DNA of 64,000 nucleotides from the NCBI GenBank assembly GCA_964291485.2, contig OZ220224.1, positions 2,108,001 through 2,172,000 of the forward strand, given 5' to 3'. Shown here one piece after another: positions 27,329 to 36,659 of the stretch. The stretch's first letter is position 1, and each line of letters starts with the position of its first letter. The notes beneath the pieces are model-generated. The model was not told the origin of the DNA. It did not search any database and worked only from the letters and a program-made list of their open reading frames with translations. Source of the DNA: Kistimonas sp964291485. Its GTDB lineage: Bacteria; Pseudomonadota; Gammaproteobacteria; Pseudomonadales; Endozoicomonadaceae. A program made the translations under genes and the position numbers.

Positions 27329-28702
27329 TCAGTTTTCGATGACATAGCAGGGTTCATAATGGCTACCCGGCAGTTTCATCCGATGCTGGGCAACGAATGA
27401 GCTGAGTAGTTCATCAATCCGCTGCATCAGATCCCGCTCACCAGACAGGCGGAATGGACCATGCTGCTGTATGGTCTGGATGCCGCTTTCCTTAATATTG
27501 CCCGCCACAATGCCCGACATGGCGCGACGCAGGTTGGAGGCCAACTCGCTGGGTGGCATGTCGTGCTTCAGCACCAGGCTTGCCATGGAGTCGTGGGTTG
27601 GTTCGAACGGCTCCTGGAACAGGCGGTCAATGGTCAGTTCCCAGTTGAAGTAGTAGGCATCTTTACTGGCCCGACGGTATCGGGTGACTTTATCCAGACC
27701 GTTTTTCATGGTTTCAGCGACAGCGGCGGGATCATCAATGATGATTTTATAGAGTGCCTGCGCCTCTTTGCCCAAGGTGGCGCCGATGAATTCATCAATA
27801 CGCTGGAAGTACTCTTCAGCACTCTTCGGACCGGTAAAGACCAGGGGGAAGGGGATATTCCGATTTTTCTCATGCAGCAGCACGCCAAGAATATAGAGAA
27901 TTTCTTCCGCGGTACCAGGGCCACCTGGAAATACGACAATGCCGTGTCCCAGCCGGACAAACGCCTCAAGTCGTTTTTCAATATCCGGCATGATGACCAG
28001 TTCGTTGACGATCGGGTTGGGGCTCTCGGCGGCAATGATGCCGGGTTCGGTTAACCCAATGAAGCGACCTTTATTAATACGTTGTTTGGCATGACCAATG
28101 TAAGCGCCTTTCATGGGGCCTTTCATTGCGCCAGGTCCGCAGCCAGTGCAGATGTCCAGGCCGCGCAGGCCCATCTGGTAGCCGACGACTTTGGTGTAGA
28201 GGTATTCTTCCCGGCCAATCGAGTGACCACCCCAGCAGACGACAATGTTGGGTGGCTGCTTGGGAATGAAGGCGCGGGCATGGCGCAGGATTTCAAAGAC
28301 CAGGTTGGTGACATCCCGGGGTTCATTGAGCTCAAAGAGTCCCTGTTCCTCCATCTCGCTGAATACATAGAGGATGTCGCGCAGGACGGAGAACAGGTTC
28401 TCTTTGACGCCCAGAATCAGTTTCTTGTTAACGAACGCGCAGGCTGGTGCATTGATCAGTTCCAGCTTAAGCCCGCGGGGCTCCTGGATGATACGGATGT
28501 CGAAGTCTTCATGCTCCGCCATCAGTTCGTGGGCGTTATCTTTTTCTGACTCACAGTTAAGCACCGCCAGTGCACATTGGCGGAACAGGGTGTAAAGCCC
28601 CGTCTTACTGGTGTCCTGAAGTTTGCTGACCTCGTGGCTGGACAGCACATTCATGGACCCGGTGGGGTTGACGATTGCAGTTACAGTATCGCAATGACCC
28701 AT
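27329..28702 (-). CDS. ppnN: Nucleotide 5'-monophosphate nucleosidase PpnN (YgdH)
   Basis: This 457-residue enzyme splits purine and pyrimidine nucleoside monophosphates into base and ribose 5-phosphate, and in E. coli it is a (p)ppGpp-regulated target. The central LOG/Rossmann domain carries CTGCGPGAMKGPMKG and the PGGPGTAEE motif. The N-terminal (LYTLFRQCALAVLN...) and C-terminal DUF3412/4478-type flanks of PpnN are present, so it is not a short plant-type LOG protein. The frame opens at 28720, but AGAGGGAG six bases upstream favours ATG 28702. Confidence 0.93.
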   Translation of the reverse strand: MGHCDTVTAIVNPTGSMNVLSSHEVSKLQDTSKTGLYTLFRQCALAVLNCESEKDNAHELMAEHEDFDIRIIQEPRGLKLELINAPACAFVNKKLILGVKENLFSVLRDILYVFSEMEEQGLFELNEPRDVTNLVFEILRHARAFIPKQPPNIVVCWGGHSIGREEYLYTKVVGYQMGLRGLDICTGCGPGAMKGPMKGAYIGHAKQRINKGRFIGLTEPGIIAAESPNPIVNELVIMPDIEKRLEAFVRLGHGIVVFPGGPGTAEEILYILGVLLHEKNRNIPFPLVFTGPKSAEEYFQRIDEFIGATLGKEAQALYKIIIDDPAAVAETMKNGLDKVTRYRRASKDAYYFNWELTIDRLFQEPFEPTHDSMASLVLKHDMPPSELASNLRRAMSGIVAGNIKESGIQTIQQHGPFRLSGERDLMQRIDELLSSFVAQHRMKLPGSHYEPCYVIEN

Positions 28703-28720
28703 GCACATCTCCCTCTGCAT

Positions 28721-29040
28721 GTGAACGTAAAATCTGAAAGAACGAATGATTTCGAGTGGTGTTCTGACCGGCGAATAATGAAAAAGTTGCCGGTTATCAG
28801 GTTCAGTATAGTGAATACGCCTGAATGTCAGTAATGGCGTATAGATCTGTTATATCCCCGTGAGGCGGTCTCTGTCCAGTTTGACAGGCAGCAAAATGTT
28901 ACCGGTTGTTGCCGGAGGGAAAAGGCACTTGCAATTTTTCGGGAGGATTACAACAATCGGCTCAAGCATGGGCGGTTATGCCGTCTGTCTGCACCCTGAA
29001 AGCACTAAATCAAAACAAGAACCGATAAAAACGCGTATCG
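28721..29040. other. Intergenic region between ppnN and the Nudix gene
   Basis: This divergent spacer has no convincing gene. A 75-codon open frame crosses into the Nudix gene out of frame and is rejected. TTTGACAG at about 28880 could be a -35 element for the rightward operon, but no good -10 is seen at the right distance. Confidence 0.4.
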
Positions 29041-29055
29041 ACTGGGAGGGTTGGC

Positions 29056-29577
29056 ATGACCGAAGAGCAGGTCGTAATTGTGGATGATGAAAACCAGGTG
29101 ACTGGCTCAGCACCGCGGTCGATTATGCGGCGTGATGGCCTGTGCCATCGCGCGACATTTATCTTTGTTTTTGATTCGGACGGTTACCTGTATATTCAGA
29201 AACGGACGCTGAACAAGGATGTCTACCCCGGTTATTATGACCTTGCCGCTGGTGGTGTGGTAGCCGAAGGGGAAGACTATGATGAGGCGGCCGTTCGCGA
29301 ATTGTCGGAAGAGCTGGGAATTCATGATGTGCCACTCTCGCCCCGCTTTCATTTTTATTATCACTCTGATGAGTGCCGGTTGTGGGGTAAGGTTTTCACT
29401 TGTGTCTATGACGGCTTGCTGACCTTGCAGGAAGAGGAAGTGGCTGGTGTGATCCGGGAGAAGCCTGAAGCGGTGCTGGCTGAGCCTGAAAAATACCCCT
29501 ACACACCGGATACGTTGGTCGCCCTTGAGCGGCTGATCCATTTAGACAACGACGAGAACACCTCGGAACAGGAGTAA
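29056..29577 (+). CDS. yfcD: Nudix hydrolase, YfcD-like
   Basis: This 173-residue protein is a Nudix hydrolase. The complete Nudix box GX5EX7REUXEEXGU runs at 67-89 (Glu73, Arg81-Glu82, Glu85-Glu86). The N-terminus EEQVVIVDDENQVTGSAPRS and the middle CHRATFIFVFDSDG are those of the YfcD/IPP-isomerase-like group. The substrate is not known. GGGAGG precedes ATG 29056. Only 8 bases separate it from ribE, so the two form an operon. Confidence 0.88.
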   Translation: MTEEQVVIVDDENQVTGSAPRSIMRRDGLCHRATFIFVFDSDGYLYIQKRTLNKDVYPGYYDLAAGGVVAEGEDYDEAAVRELSEELGIHDVPLSPRFHFYYHSDECRLWGKVFTCVYDGLLTLQEEEVAGVIREKPEAVLAEPEKYPYTPDTLVALERLIHLDNDENTSEQE

Positions 29578-29585
29578 GTGCCAGT

Positions 29586-30221
29586 ATGTTCACCGGAATC
29601 GTGCAGGGCCGGATGCCGGTCAAAGCGGTTGACAGCAAACCGGATTTCTCAACACTGACGATTCAGATGGATCCCTCCCTGATGGAGGGCTTAAAAACAG
29701 GTGCCAGTATTGCAGTAAACGGCGTCTGTCTAACGGTGACTGCGTTTGATGAAGGGCAGCTCTCTTTCGATGTGATGAAGGAAACGCTGCGTGTGACCAA
29801 CCTGGTGGATGTCCGGCCAGGGACGTTTGTTAATGTTGAGCGTGCAGCGCGTTTTTCTGATGAAATTGGCGGACACCTACTCTCCGGGCATGTACACGAT
29901 ACGGTCGTCGTAAAAGACGTGATTCGTGAACCCGAGAATACAACAATCCTGTTTACAGCCGATCCTCGCTGGCGGGATTACCTGATGCCGAAGGGCTACG
30001 TGGCGTTGAATGGCGCCAGTCTAACGTTGGGCGAAACGGTAACGGACGATGAGTTCCGGGTTCACCTGATTCCCGAAACCCTCCGTTTGACAACGTTTGC
30101 AACGGTAGAGCCAGGCGATAAGGTGAATCTGGAAATCGACAGCCAAACTCAGGCTGTTGTAAATACTGTAAAACGCTGCCTCGGAGACCAGGGGTTTATA
30201 CAGCGATTGCTGTCTAAATAA
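29586..30221 (+). CDS. ribE: Riboflavin synthase alpha chain
   Basis: This 211-residue protein dismutates two 6,7-dimethyl-8-ribityllumazines to riboflavin. It begins MFTGIVQG and contains two lumazine-binding repeats, each with SGH- and NG.SLTV-type segments (VNGVCLTVT and GGHLLSGHVH, then LNGASLTLGE). The ETLRVTNL and ETLRLTTF motifs mark the ends of the repeats. It resembles the E. coli-type enzyme encoded apart from the rib operon. No FMN riboswitch is visible upstream. Confidence 0.94.
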   Translation: MFTGIVQGRMPVKAVDSKPDFSTLTIQMDPSLMEGLKTGASIAVNGVCLTVTAFDEGQLSFDVMKETLRVTNLVDVRPGTFVNVERAARFSDEIGGHLLSGHVHDTVVVKDVIREPENTTILFTADPRWRDYLMPKGYVALNGASLTLGETVTDDEFRVHLIPETLRLTTFATVEPGDKVNLEIDSQTQAVVNTVKRCLGDQGFIQRLLSK

Positions 30222-30450
30222 GTGGCCTGCTTTTGTTATAACCGGGTGCAATTAGCATTTGATGTTTAGCGGTTTTTTGATCGACAGACCGTGAATTACA
30301 TGTATGCCCGCACTATATAACATACAGAGATACCAAGATCGCTAAACGGTATGACAGATAATGGACGCTGAGTGATGCAGCTTCTATAAATATAAGTAGC
30401 TCACTACAGTGTCCAAGCGTGGGTTGCCTACGCTGCTGAGCTTAAGCAAG
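30222..30450 (+). other. Intergenic stretch downstream of ribE, possible small RNA
   Basis: No gene is visible between ribE and the terminator at 30454, a gap of 230 bases. TTACAT (30296) and TATAAC-like sequence about 15 bases on could start a short transcript ending at that terminator. The evidence is weak. Confidence 0.25.
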
Positions 30451-30453
30451 AAA

Positions 30454-30500
30454 GAAAGCCGCTCAACCTGCATAGATGGGTTCTGCGGCTTTTCTCTTTT
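30454..30500 (+). terminator. Rho-independent terminator downstream of ribE
   Basis: GAAAGCCGC and GCGGCTTTTC pair around an inner AACC/GGGTT stem and are followed by a T-rich run. It lies between the ribE stop and the end of the convergent lon-family gene. Confidence 0.8.
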
Positions 30501-30562
30501 CTGGGGTAGGAAAAACAGCATGGACTATTGAGGTGCCCATGCTGCATGAGGTGTCAGCGAAA

Positions 30563-32962
30563 TCAGAAGATAATCTTGACGACGTCACTGAATCGCTTGG
30601 CAAAATGTACGGTCATTCCTTCCTGGATATAGTCGGGTAATTCATCGTAATCCCGTCTGTTAGCCTCAGGCAGAATAACTTCATGGATGCCGCTGCGCCT
30701 TGCCGCAATCACTTTTTCACGAATACCGCCGACCGGTAATACCAGTCCTGTGAGTGTTAACTCACCGGTCATGGCCAGTGGTCGTGGTTTCTGGTTGCGC
30801 GCCAGGCTCAGCAGGGCGCTGGCCATGGTGACGCCGGCACTCGGGCCATCCTTCGGCGTGGCGCCCTCTGGCACGTGCAGATGAATAAACGCCTTGTCGA
30901 AGAAGTCAGCGGGGCCGCCAAACTTTTTCAGGTGGCTCATCACGTAGCTGTAAGCGATTTCGGCAGATTCTTTCATCACTTCGCCCAACTTGCCGGTCAA
31001 TTTAAAGCCGGGGCGAAGTGTGTGGATGCAGGACGCTTCCACGGGCAGGGTGGCGCCGCCCAGTGACGTCCAGGCAAGACCTGTGATAACGCCGACACCC
31101 TGCACAATTTTCTCTTTGCGGAAATACGGCGCACCCAGGTAATCAGGCAGATTCTTCGCGGTGATCGTTAACTTCAGCTCAGGTTCTTTCAGAATTTGTA
31201 CAACTGACTTACGAATAATCCGCGCGAGCAGTTTTTCCAGATGGCGAACACCGGACTCTCGGGCGTAGCCTTCGATCACTTGTTTCAATGTCGCATCGGA
31301 CAGTTTTATCTGGCTCTTTTTCAGGCCGGCCTTTTTCAGCTGTTTGGGCCAGAGATGGTTTTTGGCAATCGCCACTTTCTCACGAGTGATATAACCGGCA
31401 AGGCGGATCATATCCATCCGATCCAGCAGAGGGCCGGGGATGGTATCCAGCTGATTGGCCGTGCAGATAAACAGGACTTTGGACAGGTCGATACGCATGT
31501 CCAGGTAGTGATCCAGGAATTCGGTGTTCTGGGAGGGATCGAGCACTTCCAGAAGTGCCGATGCGGGATCGCCCCGGAATGAAGAACCGATCTTGTCGAT
31601 CTCATCCAGCATGATGACCGGGTTGGCGACATCGACTTCCTTCAATGCCTGAACCAGTTTACCGGGCATGGCGCCAATGTAGGTGCGGCGATGTCCCTTG
31701 ATTTCGGATTCATCCCGCATGCCGCCGAGGCTGAAGCGGTAGAACTTTCGTCCTAAGGCTTCTGCTACCGAGGTGCCGATGGATGTTTTACCCACGCCAG
31801 GCGGGCCAACCAAAAGCAAAATCGAGCCGGAGACTTCACCTTTGTAGGCGCCAACAGCCAGGAATTCTATGATCCGATCTTTGACGTCATCCAGCCCATC
31901 ATGGTCACGGTCAAGCACTTTGCGGGCATTCTCTAAATCCAGTTTGTCTTCAGAGCAGACGCCCCAAGGTACAGAGGTGGCCCAGTCAAGGTAGTTACGG
32001 GTAACGCCAAATTCCGGTGAGCCGATCTCCAGTAGAGCCAGCTTGTGCAACTCTTCATCAATTTTCTTCTGAACGGGTTCCGGAACCGTTTTGCCTTTCA
32101 GGCGCTGTTGGAATTCCTCGATTTCCGCCGTTTTGTCATCCTTGGAAATACCTAGTTCCCGCTGGATGACCTTGAGCTGTTCTTTCAGAAAGAACTCACG
32201 CTGATGCTTGCTGATCTTGAGGTTGACGGCTTCGCTGATTTCGCTTTGTAGTTTCGCGACTTCCTGCTCCTTACGGATCAGCACCAGCACTTTTTCCATG
32301 CGGCGTTGAACGGAAACGGTTTCCAGTACTTCCTGTAATTCTGCGCCACGGGCGGTGGTGATGGCGGCGGCAAAATCAGCCAGCGGTGAGGGGTCACGGG
32401 GGCTGAAGCGATTCAGGTAGTTTTTCAATTCTTCGCTGTAAAGCGGGTTCAGCGGCAGCAATTCCTTGATGGCGTTGATCAGCGCCATGGCGTAAGCCTT
32501 CAGGGTATCGGGGTCTTCCTCGCTGCTGACTGGGTAAGTCACCTGAACCAGGTAGGGCGGCGTGCGGCGCAGCCATTTGACGATCTTGAAGCGCTGCATG
32601 CCAAGGGCGATGAATTGGATCTGGTCATCCACTTCCACCAGGTTGTGAATCTTAACGGCGCAACCGATTTCCGGGAACTGGTCCGGCGTGGCCTCATCCG
32701 TCTCGGGAATATTGTCGATAAAGGACAGGCCCATGACCATCTGGTCTGACTGGGCGACACGCTTGAGGGTATCTTCCCAGGGGGCGGCAGCGAACACCAA
32801 CGGCTGAACCTGGGCTGGGAAAAAGGGCCGGTTGCTGGCGGGAATCAGGTAGAGTTTGTCTGGCAGCGCCTGCTGGGGAATCACCAGTCCGGTACTGGCC
32901 TGTGTGGATTCTTCAGCTTCATCGGAAATGATTTCCGGGGATTCTTTCTCTTGTTCGCTCAT
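30563..32962 (-). CDS. lon: ATP-dependent Lon-family protease
   Basis: This 799-residue LonA-type protease counts from ATG 32962; an in-frame ATG at 32995 would add 11 residues. The domains in order are the N-terminal substrate-binding domain (YLIPASNRPFFPAQVQPL), the coiled coil (REFFLKEQLKVIQRELG), the AAA+ module with GPPGVGKTSIG and MLDEIDKIG, and the S16 protease domain. The catalytic pair, numbered from the longer frame, is Ser719 (DGPSAGV) and Lys761 (REKVIAARR). The divergent N-terminus resembles the second Lon of pseudomonads (AsrA) more than E. coli Lon. That sub-assignment is inference. Confidence 0.92.
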   Translation of the reverse strand: MSEQEKESPEIISDEAEESTQASTGLVIPQQALPDKLYLIPASNRPFFPAQVQPLVFAAAPWEDTLKRVAQSDQMVMGLSFIDNIPETDEATPDQFPEIGCAVKIHNLVEVDDQIQFIALGMQRFKIVKWLRRTPPYLVQVTYPVSSEEDPDTLKAYAMALINAIKELLPLNPLYSEELKNYLNRFSPRDPSPLADFAAAITTARGAELQEVLETVSVQRRMEKVLVLIRKEQEVAKLQSEISEAVNLKISKHQREFFLKEQLKVIQRELGISKDDKTAEIEEFQQRLKGKTVPEPVQKKIDEELHKLALLEIGSPEFGVTRNYLDWATSVPWGVCSEDKLDLENARKVLDRDHDGLDDVKDRIIEFLAVGAYKGEVSGSILLLVGPPGVGKTSIGTSVAEALGRKFYRFSLGGMRDESEIKGHRRTYIGAMPGKLVQALKEVDVANPVIMLDEIDKIGSSFRGDPASALLEVLDPSQNTEFLDHYLDMRIDLSKVLFICTANQLDTIPGPLLDRMDMIRLAGYITREKVAIAKNHLWPKQLKKAGLKKSQIKLSDATLKQVIEGYARESGVRHLEKLLARIIRKSVVQILKEPELKLTITAKNLPDYLGAPYFRKEKIVQGVGVITGLAWTSLGGATLPVEASCIHTLRPGFKLTGKLGEVMKESAEIAYSYVMSHLKKFGGPADFFDKAFIHLHVPEGATPKDGPSAGVTMASALLSLARNQKPRPLAMTGELTLTGLVLPVGGIREKVIAARRSGIHEVILPEANRRDYDELPDYIQEGMTVHFAKRFSDVVKIIF

Positions 32963-32995
32963 TGTACACCGAATGCTGTTTCCAGGTTTTGCCAT

Positions 32996-33285
32996 CCCTG
33001 CCGTCAGGAAACTGACGTTTTAGCCGGTTTTTCGGGCCCTGAGGATGACTCAAATGACATCATGCCTCTATAGATTGGGATGGAGACGAGGTTTTTAAAT
33101 GGTGATACGTTAATTATGGCCAATATGCGCCTGCCTGTTGGAAATCGCGATGATTTCTGTCAGGAGAAATGACCAGCGGTAGCAGGTTAGGGCAGTGAAT
33201 TACTTTTTGTGCGCAGGGCCGTGTAATGAGGGGTGCGAGACCGCCATTAGCACAACAATAATAACGATAAGAAGAACAATCACAG
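32996..33285. other. Intergenic region between lon-family and chalcone-isomerase-like genes
   Basis: This divergent promoter region has no gene. An AACAATAATAACGATAAG stretch just before the ribosome site of the rightward gene is a likely untranslated leader. No clear sigma-32 promoter for the protease was found. Confidence 0.4.
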
Positions 33286-33294
33286 GAGAGAGTC

Positions 33295-33978
33295 ATGGGA
33301 ATACGGCGCACCAGGACCGTAGGATCCCTGTTTTCATCGTCGCAGTTTGATAGGAACAGGCATTTCATCTGGCTAAAATGGCCGCTATTACTTCTGATGC
33401 TGGTGCAGCCGGCCTGGAGTCTGACCATCAAGGGGGTCGATATACCCGAGGTACTTCCTGCCCGGGATAGCCGTCCGGAGCTGGTTTTGAATGGTGCCGC
33501 CCTGCGAACCCAGTACCTGCTGGTGAATACCTACATTGGTCAGCTCTATTTGGAGCAGCACATGCAATCGTCTGAGGCGATTTTTGCTGATGACGGCCAC
33601 AAGCGCATGGTATTTCATGTCCTGATGAAGCGAATCAGCGCCCGTCGTGTGGCCAATGCGCTCTATGAAGCCCTGCAGCTCAATATCACTAAAGAAGAGC
33701 AACAGGCGCTGGAATCCGAGATTCAGACCATGATCAGCATGTTCGAAGGGCGGATGAAGGCAGGTGATAAAGGGGAAATTGATTATATTCCCGGATTGGG
33801 CTCCCGGGTGCGCATCAGTGGTAAGGACAAAGGGATTATTCCGGGCAAGGCTTTCTTTAATGCACTGCTCTCGGTCTGGATTGGTGAAAACCCCATCAAC
33901 CGGACGTTCAAGGAAGGCATTCTCGGACTTGAGGTTTCCGATCCGATTAAGGTCGCTGAAAAGGATCAGGGTGCCTGA
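33295..33978 (+). CDS. Chalcone-isomerase-like exported protein
   Basis: This 227-residue protein has a basic N-terminus, a hydrophobic signal segment (WPLLLLMLVQPAWS) and a chalcone-isomerase-like fold region. The fold region begins LTIKGVDIPEVL and contains LNGAALRTQYLLVNTYIGQLYL, FHVLMKRISARRVANAL, IPGLGSRVRISGK and GKAFFNALLSVWIGENPI. Bacterial members of this family are periplasmic and of unknown function, and they lack true chalcone chemistry. AGGAGAGAG precedes ATG 33295. It converges with rarD, the two stops being adjacent (33978/33979). Confidence 0.85.
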   Translation: MGIRRTRTVGSLFSSSQFDRNRHFIWLKWPLLLLMLVQPAWSLTIKGVDIPEVLPARDSRPELVLNGAALRTQYLLVNTYIGQLYLEQHMQSSEAIFADDGHKRMVFHVLMKRISARRVANALYEALQLNITKEEQQALESEIQTMISMFEGRMKAGDKGEIDYIPGLGSRVRISGKDKGIIPGKAFFNALLSVWIGENPINRTFKEGILGLEVSDPIKVAEKDQGA

Positions 33979-34884
33979 TCAGGCACCCTGCCGCCATCCC
34001 CGTCTAAGACTGTCTGCGGTAAAGACAGCCAACGCTATCCAGATAAACAGAAAGCTGACCAGCCGGTTATTGTCGAACGGTTCGTTATACACAAAAATCG
34101 CCAGACACAGCGACAGGCTGGGGCCGATGTATTGGGTGAACCCCAGTGTTGATAGCCGGATACGCGTTGCGGCAGCGGTAAACAGCAACAGTGGCACGGT
34201 TGTAATAACACCGGCAAACATCAGCCAAAGGCTAAGTTCTGGCTGTTCTACGCGAAAGACATGGCTGTCTGTACTGACCAGGTAGCCAAACCACGCCAGA
34301 CAGAAAGGCAGCATTAATGCCGTTTCGGCCAGCAGGCCGCTGACCGCTGGCAACGCAGCCTGTTTGCGAACCAGCCCGTAAAAACCAAACGTAATGGCAA
34401 GCACCAGCGCCACGATGGGTAGCTTGCCGGTCGTGATGACCTGCCAGACAACACCTGTTAAGGCTAACAGAACGGCCAGAACTTGAGGGCGTGTCAGACG
34501 TTCCTGCAGAAACAGCATGCCCAGCAGAACGTTGACCAGCGGATTGATGAAATAGCCCAGGCTGGCCTCGGTAATACGATCATCGCTTATGGCCCAAATA
34601 AATGTCAGCCAGTTCACGGCGATCAGGCTGGAAGAGAGCAGCAGTATCCGACAGGTTCGCCAGTTACGCAGTGCCGCAAGAGATTGCTTGCACGCCGAAC
34701 CTTGCCAGAAACTAAGCAGCCAGAGTGTGCCACCCAGTAGCAGAAACGACCAGAAGACCCGATGTGCCAGCACCTCCATGGCGGAGGCGGCTTCCACCTG
34801 TTTAAAGTAAACCGGCATAAACCCATAAAAGCTGAAAGCGGCGATCGCAAAAAAAAGGCCGGAGCGGGTATTGGTCTGTGTCAC
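33979..34884 (-). CDS. rarD: EamA-family transporter RarD
   Basis: This 301-residue membrane protein has ten predicted helices in two EamA repeats. GLFFAIAAFSFYGFMPVYFKQ at the N-terminus and LAHRVFWSF, then GYFINPLVNVLLGMLFLQERL, mark the RarD branch (YFINPL is characteristic). The frame is open to ATG 34998, but alignment to the RarD start puts the beginning at GTG 34884 (VTQTNTRSG). The substrate is unknown; relatives are linked to chloramphenicol sensitivity. Confidence 0.88.
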   Translation of the reverse strand: MTQTNTRSGLFFAIAAFSFYGFMPVYFKQVEAASAMEVLAHRVFWSFLLLGGTLWLLSFWQGSACKQSLAALRNWRTCRILLLSSSLIAVNWLTFIWAISDDRITEASLGYFINPLVNVLLGMLFLQERLTRPQVLAVLLALTGVVWQVITTGKLPIVALVLAITFGFYGLVRKQAALPAVSGLLAETALMLPFCLAWFGYLVSTDSHVFRVEQPELSLWLMFAGVITTVPLLLFTAAATRIRLSTLGFTQYIGPSLSLCLAIFVYNEPFDNNRLVSFLFIWIALAVFTADSLRRGWRQGA

Positions 34885-35213
34885 TGCGTTACCGTTATAC
34901 CGGGTTTCCGCAGGCTGGCTGAGATAGGCCGCAGCCTGGAAAACCGTATCCTTGGGAAAAATTGTTTTTTTCTGAACTGCGCTGATAAAAAAGAACAATC
35001 TATCGGGCGCGGGGTCTACTGTTGTGGGGGAAGCTGCGTTAGAATGCGCGCCTTCAACAACATAGATTTCTGCCGGCAGGGTAAGCGACCCGTTCTGGGG
35101 CGCACCGTATCGGCTAACGTATTCTAAGCGAAAGCGCCCGCGTTAATCACGCATCAATCAGACGCTATTTAAATTCACTCGTTTCGATAGAACAGTTCCC
35201 TGGAGTTAGGTGG

Positions 35214-35882
35214 ATGGCTAACAGCCTCATGGAGTTCGCGCTCCTTTGTCTGACCTCATTATTTACGATGATCAACCCGGTCAGTATTACGCCGGTATTC
35301 AGTTCGATCACGGCGGACCTGCCCGTACAGCAGGCGCGCCATGTCGCCCTGAAAGCCACCATGACGGCGTTTGCGATCCTGGTCACCTTTGCGTTGACTG
35401 GCTCCATCATATTCAAGGTGTTTGCGATTTCCGTGAACAGCCTGAAGATTGTTGGTGGTGTACTGTTCTTCCTGATGGGGTATGAGATGGTCCAGGCGCG
35501 CATGGGCCGTACCCGGATCGACAAGCAGGAAGAGATGGAAGACCTGGAGGAATACACCAATAACGTGGCGATCACGCCGCTGGCGATTCCGTTGATCTGC
35601 GGCCCGGGTGCCATTGCGACAGTCATCATTCTGATGGAACAGCACAAGGATATCCTGTTCCGGTCAGTGCTGTTCCTGTCGATCCTGACCGTGATTGGCG
35701 TGACCTACCTGTTCCTGCTGTTCGCCAAGCCGATCATGGATCGTTTGGGCGAAAGTGGTAACAAGGTGCTGATGCGGATTATGGGGTTGATCGTGATGGT
35801 GATCGCGGTGGAATATTTCTTCGGCGGCTTGAAGCCGATGCTGCGGGATATTTTCGAGATCGTCCCGTTAACTACCCAGTAA
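35214..35882 (+). CDS. MarC/NAAT-family membrane protein
   Basis: This 222-residue protein has six hydrophobic segments. LLCLTSLFTMINPVSITPVF at the N-terminus, GGVLFFLMGYEMVQ and ITPLAIPLICGPGAIATVI are the conserved MarC family segments. The family is annotated as neutral amino-acid transporter-like, but the function in bacteria is unclear. GGAGTTAGGTGG precedes ATG 35214. It is monocistronic and converges with a hypothetical gene three bases on. Confidence 0.9.
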   Translation: MANSLMEFALLCLTSLFTMINPVSITPVFSSITADLPVQQARHVALKATMTAFAILVTFALTGSIIFKVFAISVNSLKIVGGVLFFLMGYEMVQARMGRTRIDKQEEMEDLEEYTNNVAITPLAIPLICGPGAIATVIILMEQHKDILFRSVLFLSILTVIGVTYLFLLFAKPIMDRLGESGNKVLMRIMGLIVMVIAVEYFFGGLKPMLRDIFEIVPLTTQ

Positions 35883-35885
35883 ATC

Positions 35886-36266
35886 TCAGGCTGCTTGGCT
35901 TCGGTCCGGCAGCTTGATGGGCCGTTTGGCTGTTTCCTCGCCGTTGATATTAGGAAGCTCCGTTTGAGCAGCTTCCTGCTCCAGAAAGTGCAGTGCTTCC
36001 TCCAGTCGTTTGAACTGCCGTTGATGATAACGGCTGGCACCATATTGATCCCGATATTCCATATAAAGGAAGACGCGGGATTCGATAAAGACCTTATGGA
36101 ATTTCACCTTTCCTTCCGCCAGCCAGCAATAGATGGGGCAATGGTGGCGGGTGTGGTGAATATGGCGGCTGAAGGCGTCAAGGTTGACGAGGGTGTCAGC
36201 AAGGATTTCGGCTGCGGGCTTGCGTGTTGGGTGGTGGAAGGTAACAGTCCCGCTGACGGAGTCCAT
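35886..36266 (-). CDS. Hypothetical protein
   Basis: This 126-residue protein is not recognised. It is rich in His in the middle (FSRHIHHTRHHCPIYCW), with a strand-rich start (GTVTFHH) and a C-terminal helix (KRLEEALHFLEQEAAQTEL). The minus frame is preferred over an overlapping plus-strand frame (35895-36308) because its composition is protein-like. ATG 36266 is the only standard start; AGG lies 8 bases before it. It stands alone between the MarC gene and the tRNA-Ser promoter. Confidence 0.55.
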   Translation of the reverse strand: MDSVSGTVTFHHPTRKPAAEILADTLVNLDAFSRHIHHTRHHCPIYCWLAEGKVKFHKVFIESRVFLYMEYRDQYGASRYHQRQFKRLEEALHFLEQEAAQTELPNINGEETAKRPIKLPDRSQAA

Positions 36267-36477
36267 AAAAGTGCCTGGAAGGTGAAAAATGCCGGTTTGT
36301 CGTTCTGACAGTCAATAACTGCATTTAATCACCTTTGCTATATCGCCTCAATATAGAGAAGTGGTAGGGCGCAGATGTCGCGGTGACGGTGCATGGGGTT
36401 AGGTAGTGGTTTTAACGCGTGTGTTCCGTAAATGCCGCAAAGTGTGTCTGATGAGGTTGTTTCTGGCACGGAACTGG

Positions 36478-36483
36478 TATACA
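36478..36483 (+). promoter_or_regulatory. -10 element of tRNA-Ser copy 1
   Basis: TATACA is followed by a GC-rich discriminator (CGCCTCGC) about 45 bases before the tRNA. The equivalent element precedes copy 2 inside the shared repeat, which supports its use. Confidence 0.55.
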
Positions 36484-36529
36484 TTTCGCCTCGCTTTCGG
36501 GGCACAGCCCGAAACGAAAGCAATCAGCT

Positions 36530-36617
36530 GGTGAGGTGTCCGAGTGGCTGAAGGAGCACGCCTGGAAAGTGTGTATACGGCAACGTATCGAGGGTTCGAA
36601 TCCCTCCCTCACCGCCA
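36530..36617 (+). tRNA. tRNA-Ser(GGA), copy 1
   Basis: The 88-nt class II tRNA has a long variable arm, acceptor GGTGAGG/CCTCACC, anticodon loop CTGGAAA (anticodon GGA) and an encoded CCA. It is followed by a clear terminator. Confidence 0.97.
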
Positions 36618-36624
36618 GAACAGC

Positions 36625-36657
36625 AAAGCCTGTCATCCTCTAAGGTGACAGGCTTTT
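36625..36657 (+). terminator. Terminator of tRNA-Ser copy 1
   Basis: AAAGCCTGTCA and TGACAGGCTTTTTT form a 10-bp stem with a T-run. Copy 2 of the tRNA has no equivalent. Confidence 0.9.
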
Positions 36658-36659
36658 TT

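Larger units (their letters stand above)
36452..36617 (+). repeat. Direct repeat with tRNA-Ser and its promoter, unit 1
   Basis: About 166 bases (promoter, leader TCGCTTTCGGGGCACAGCCC and the whole tRNA) recur at 37512-37679. The tRNA part is identical, and the leader shows a few changes. Confidence 0.88.

Noticed and set aside
28860..29087. 75-codon frame upstream of the Nudix gene
   Set aside because: It overlaps the Nudix start out of frame and resembles no protein.
29560..29590. FMN riboswitch before ribE
   Set aside because: Only 8 bases separate ribE from the Nudix gene, and no RFN-element sequence is seen upstream of the operon.
35895..36308. Plus-strand 137-codon frame opposite the hypothetical gene at 35886
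   Set aside because: The minus-strand frame has more natural composition, and the plus frame has no ribosome site.
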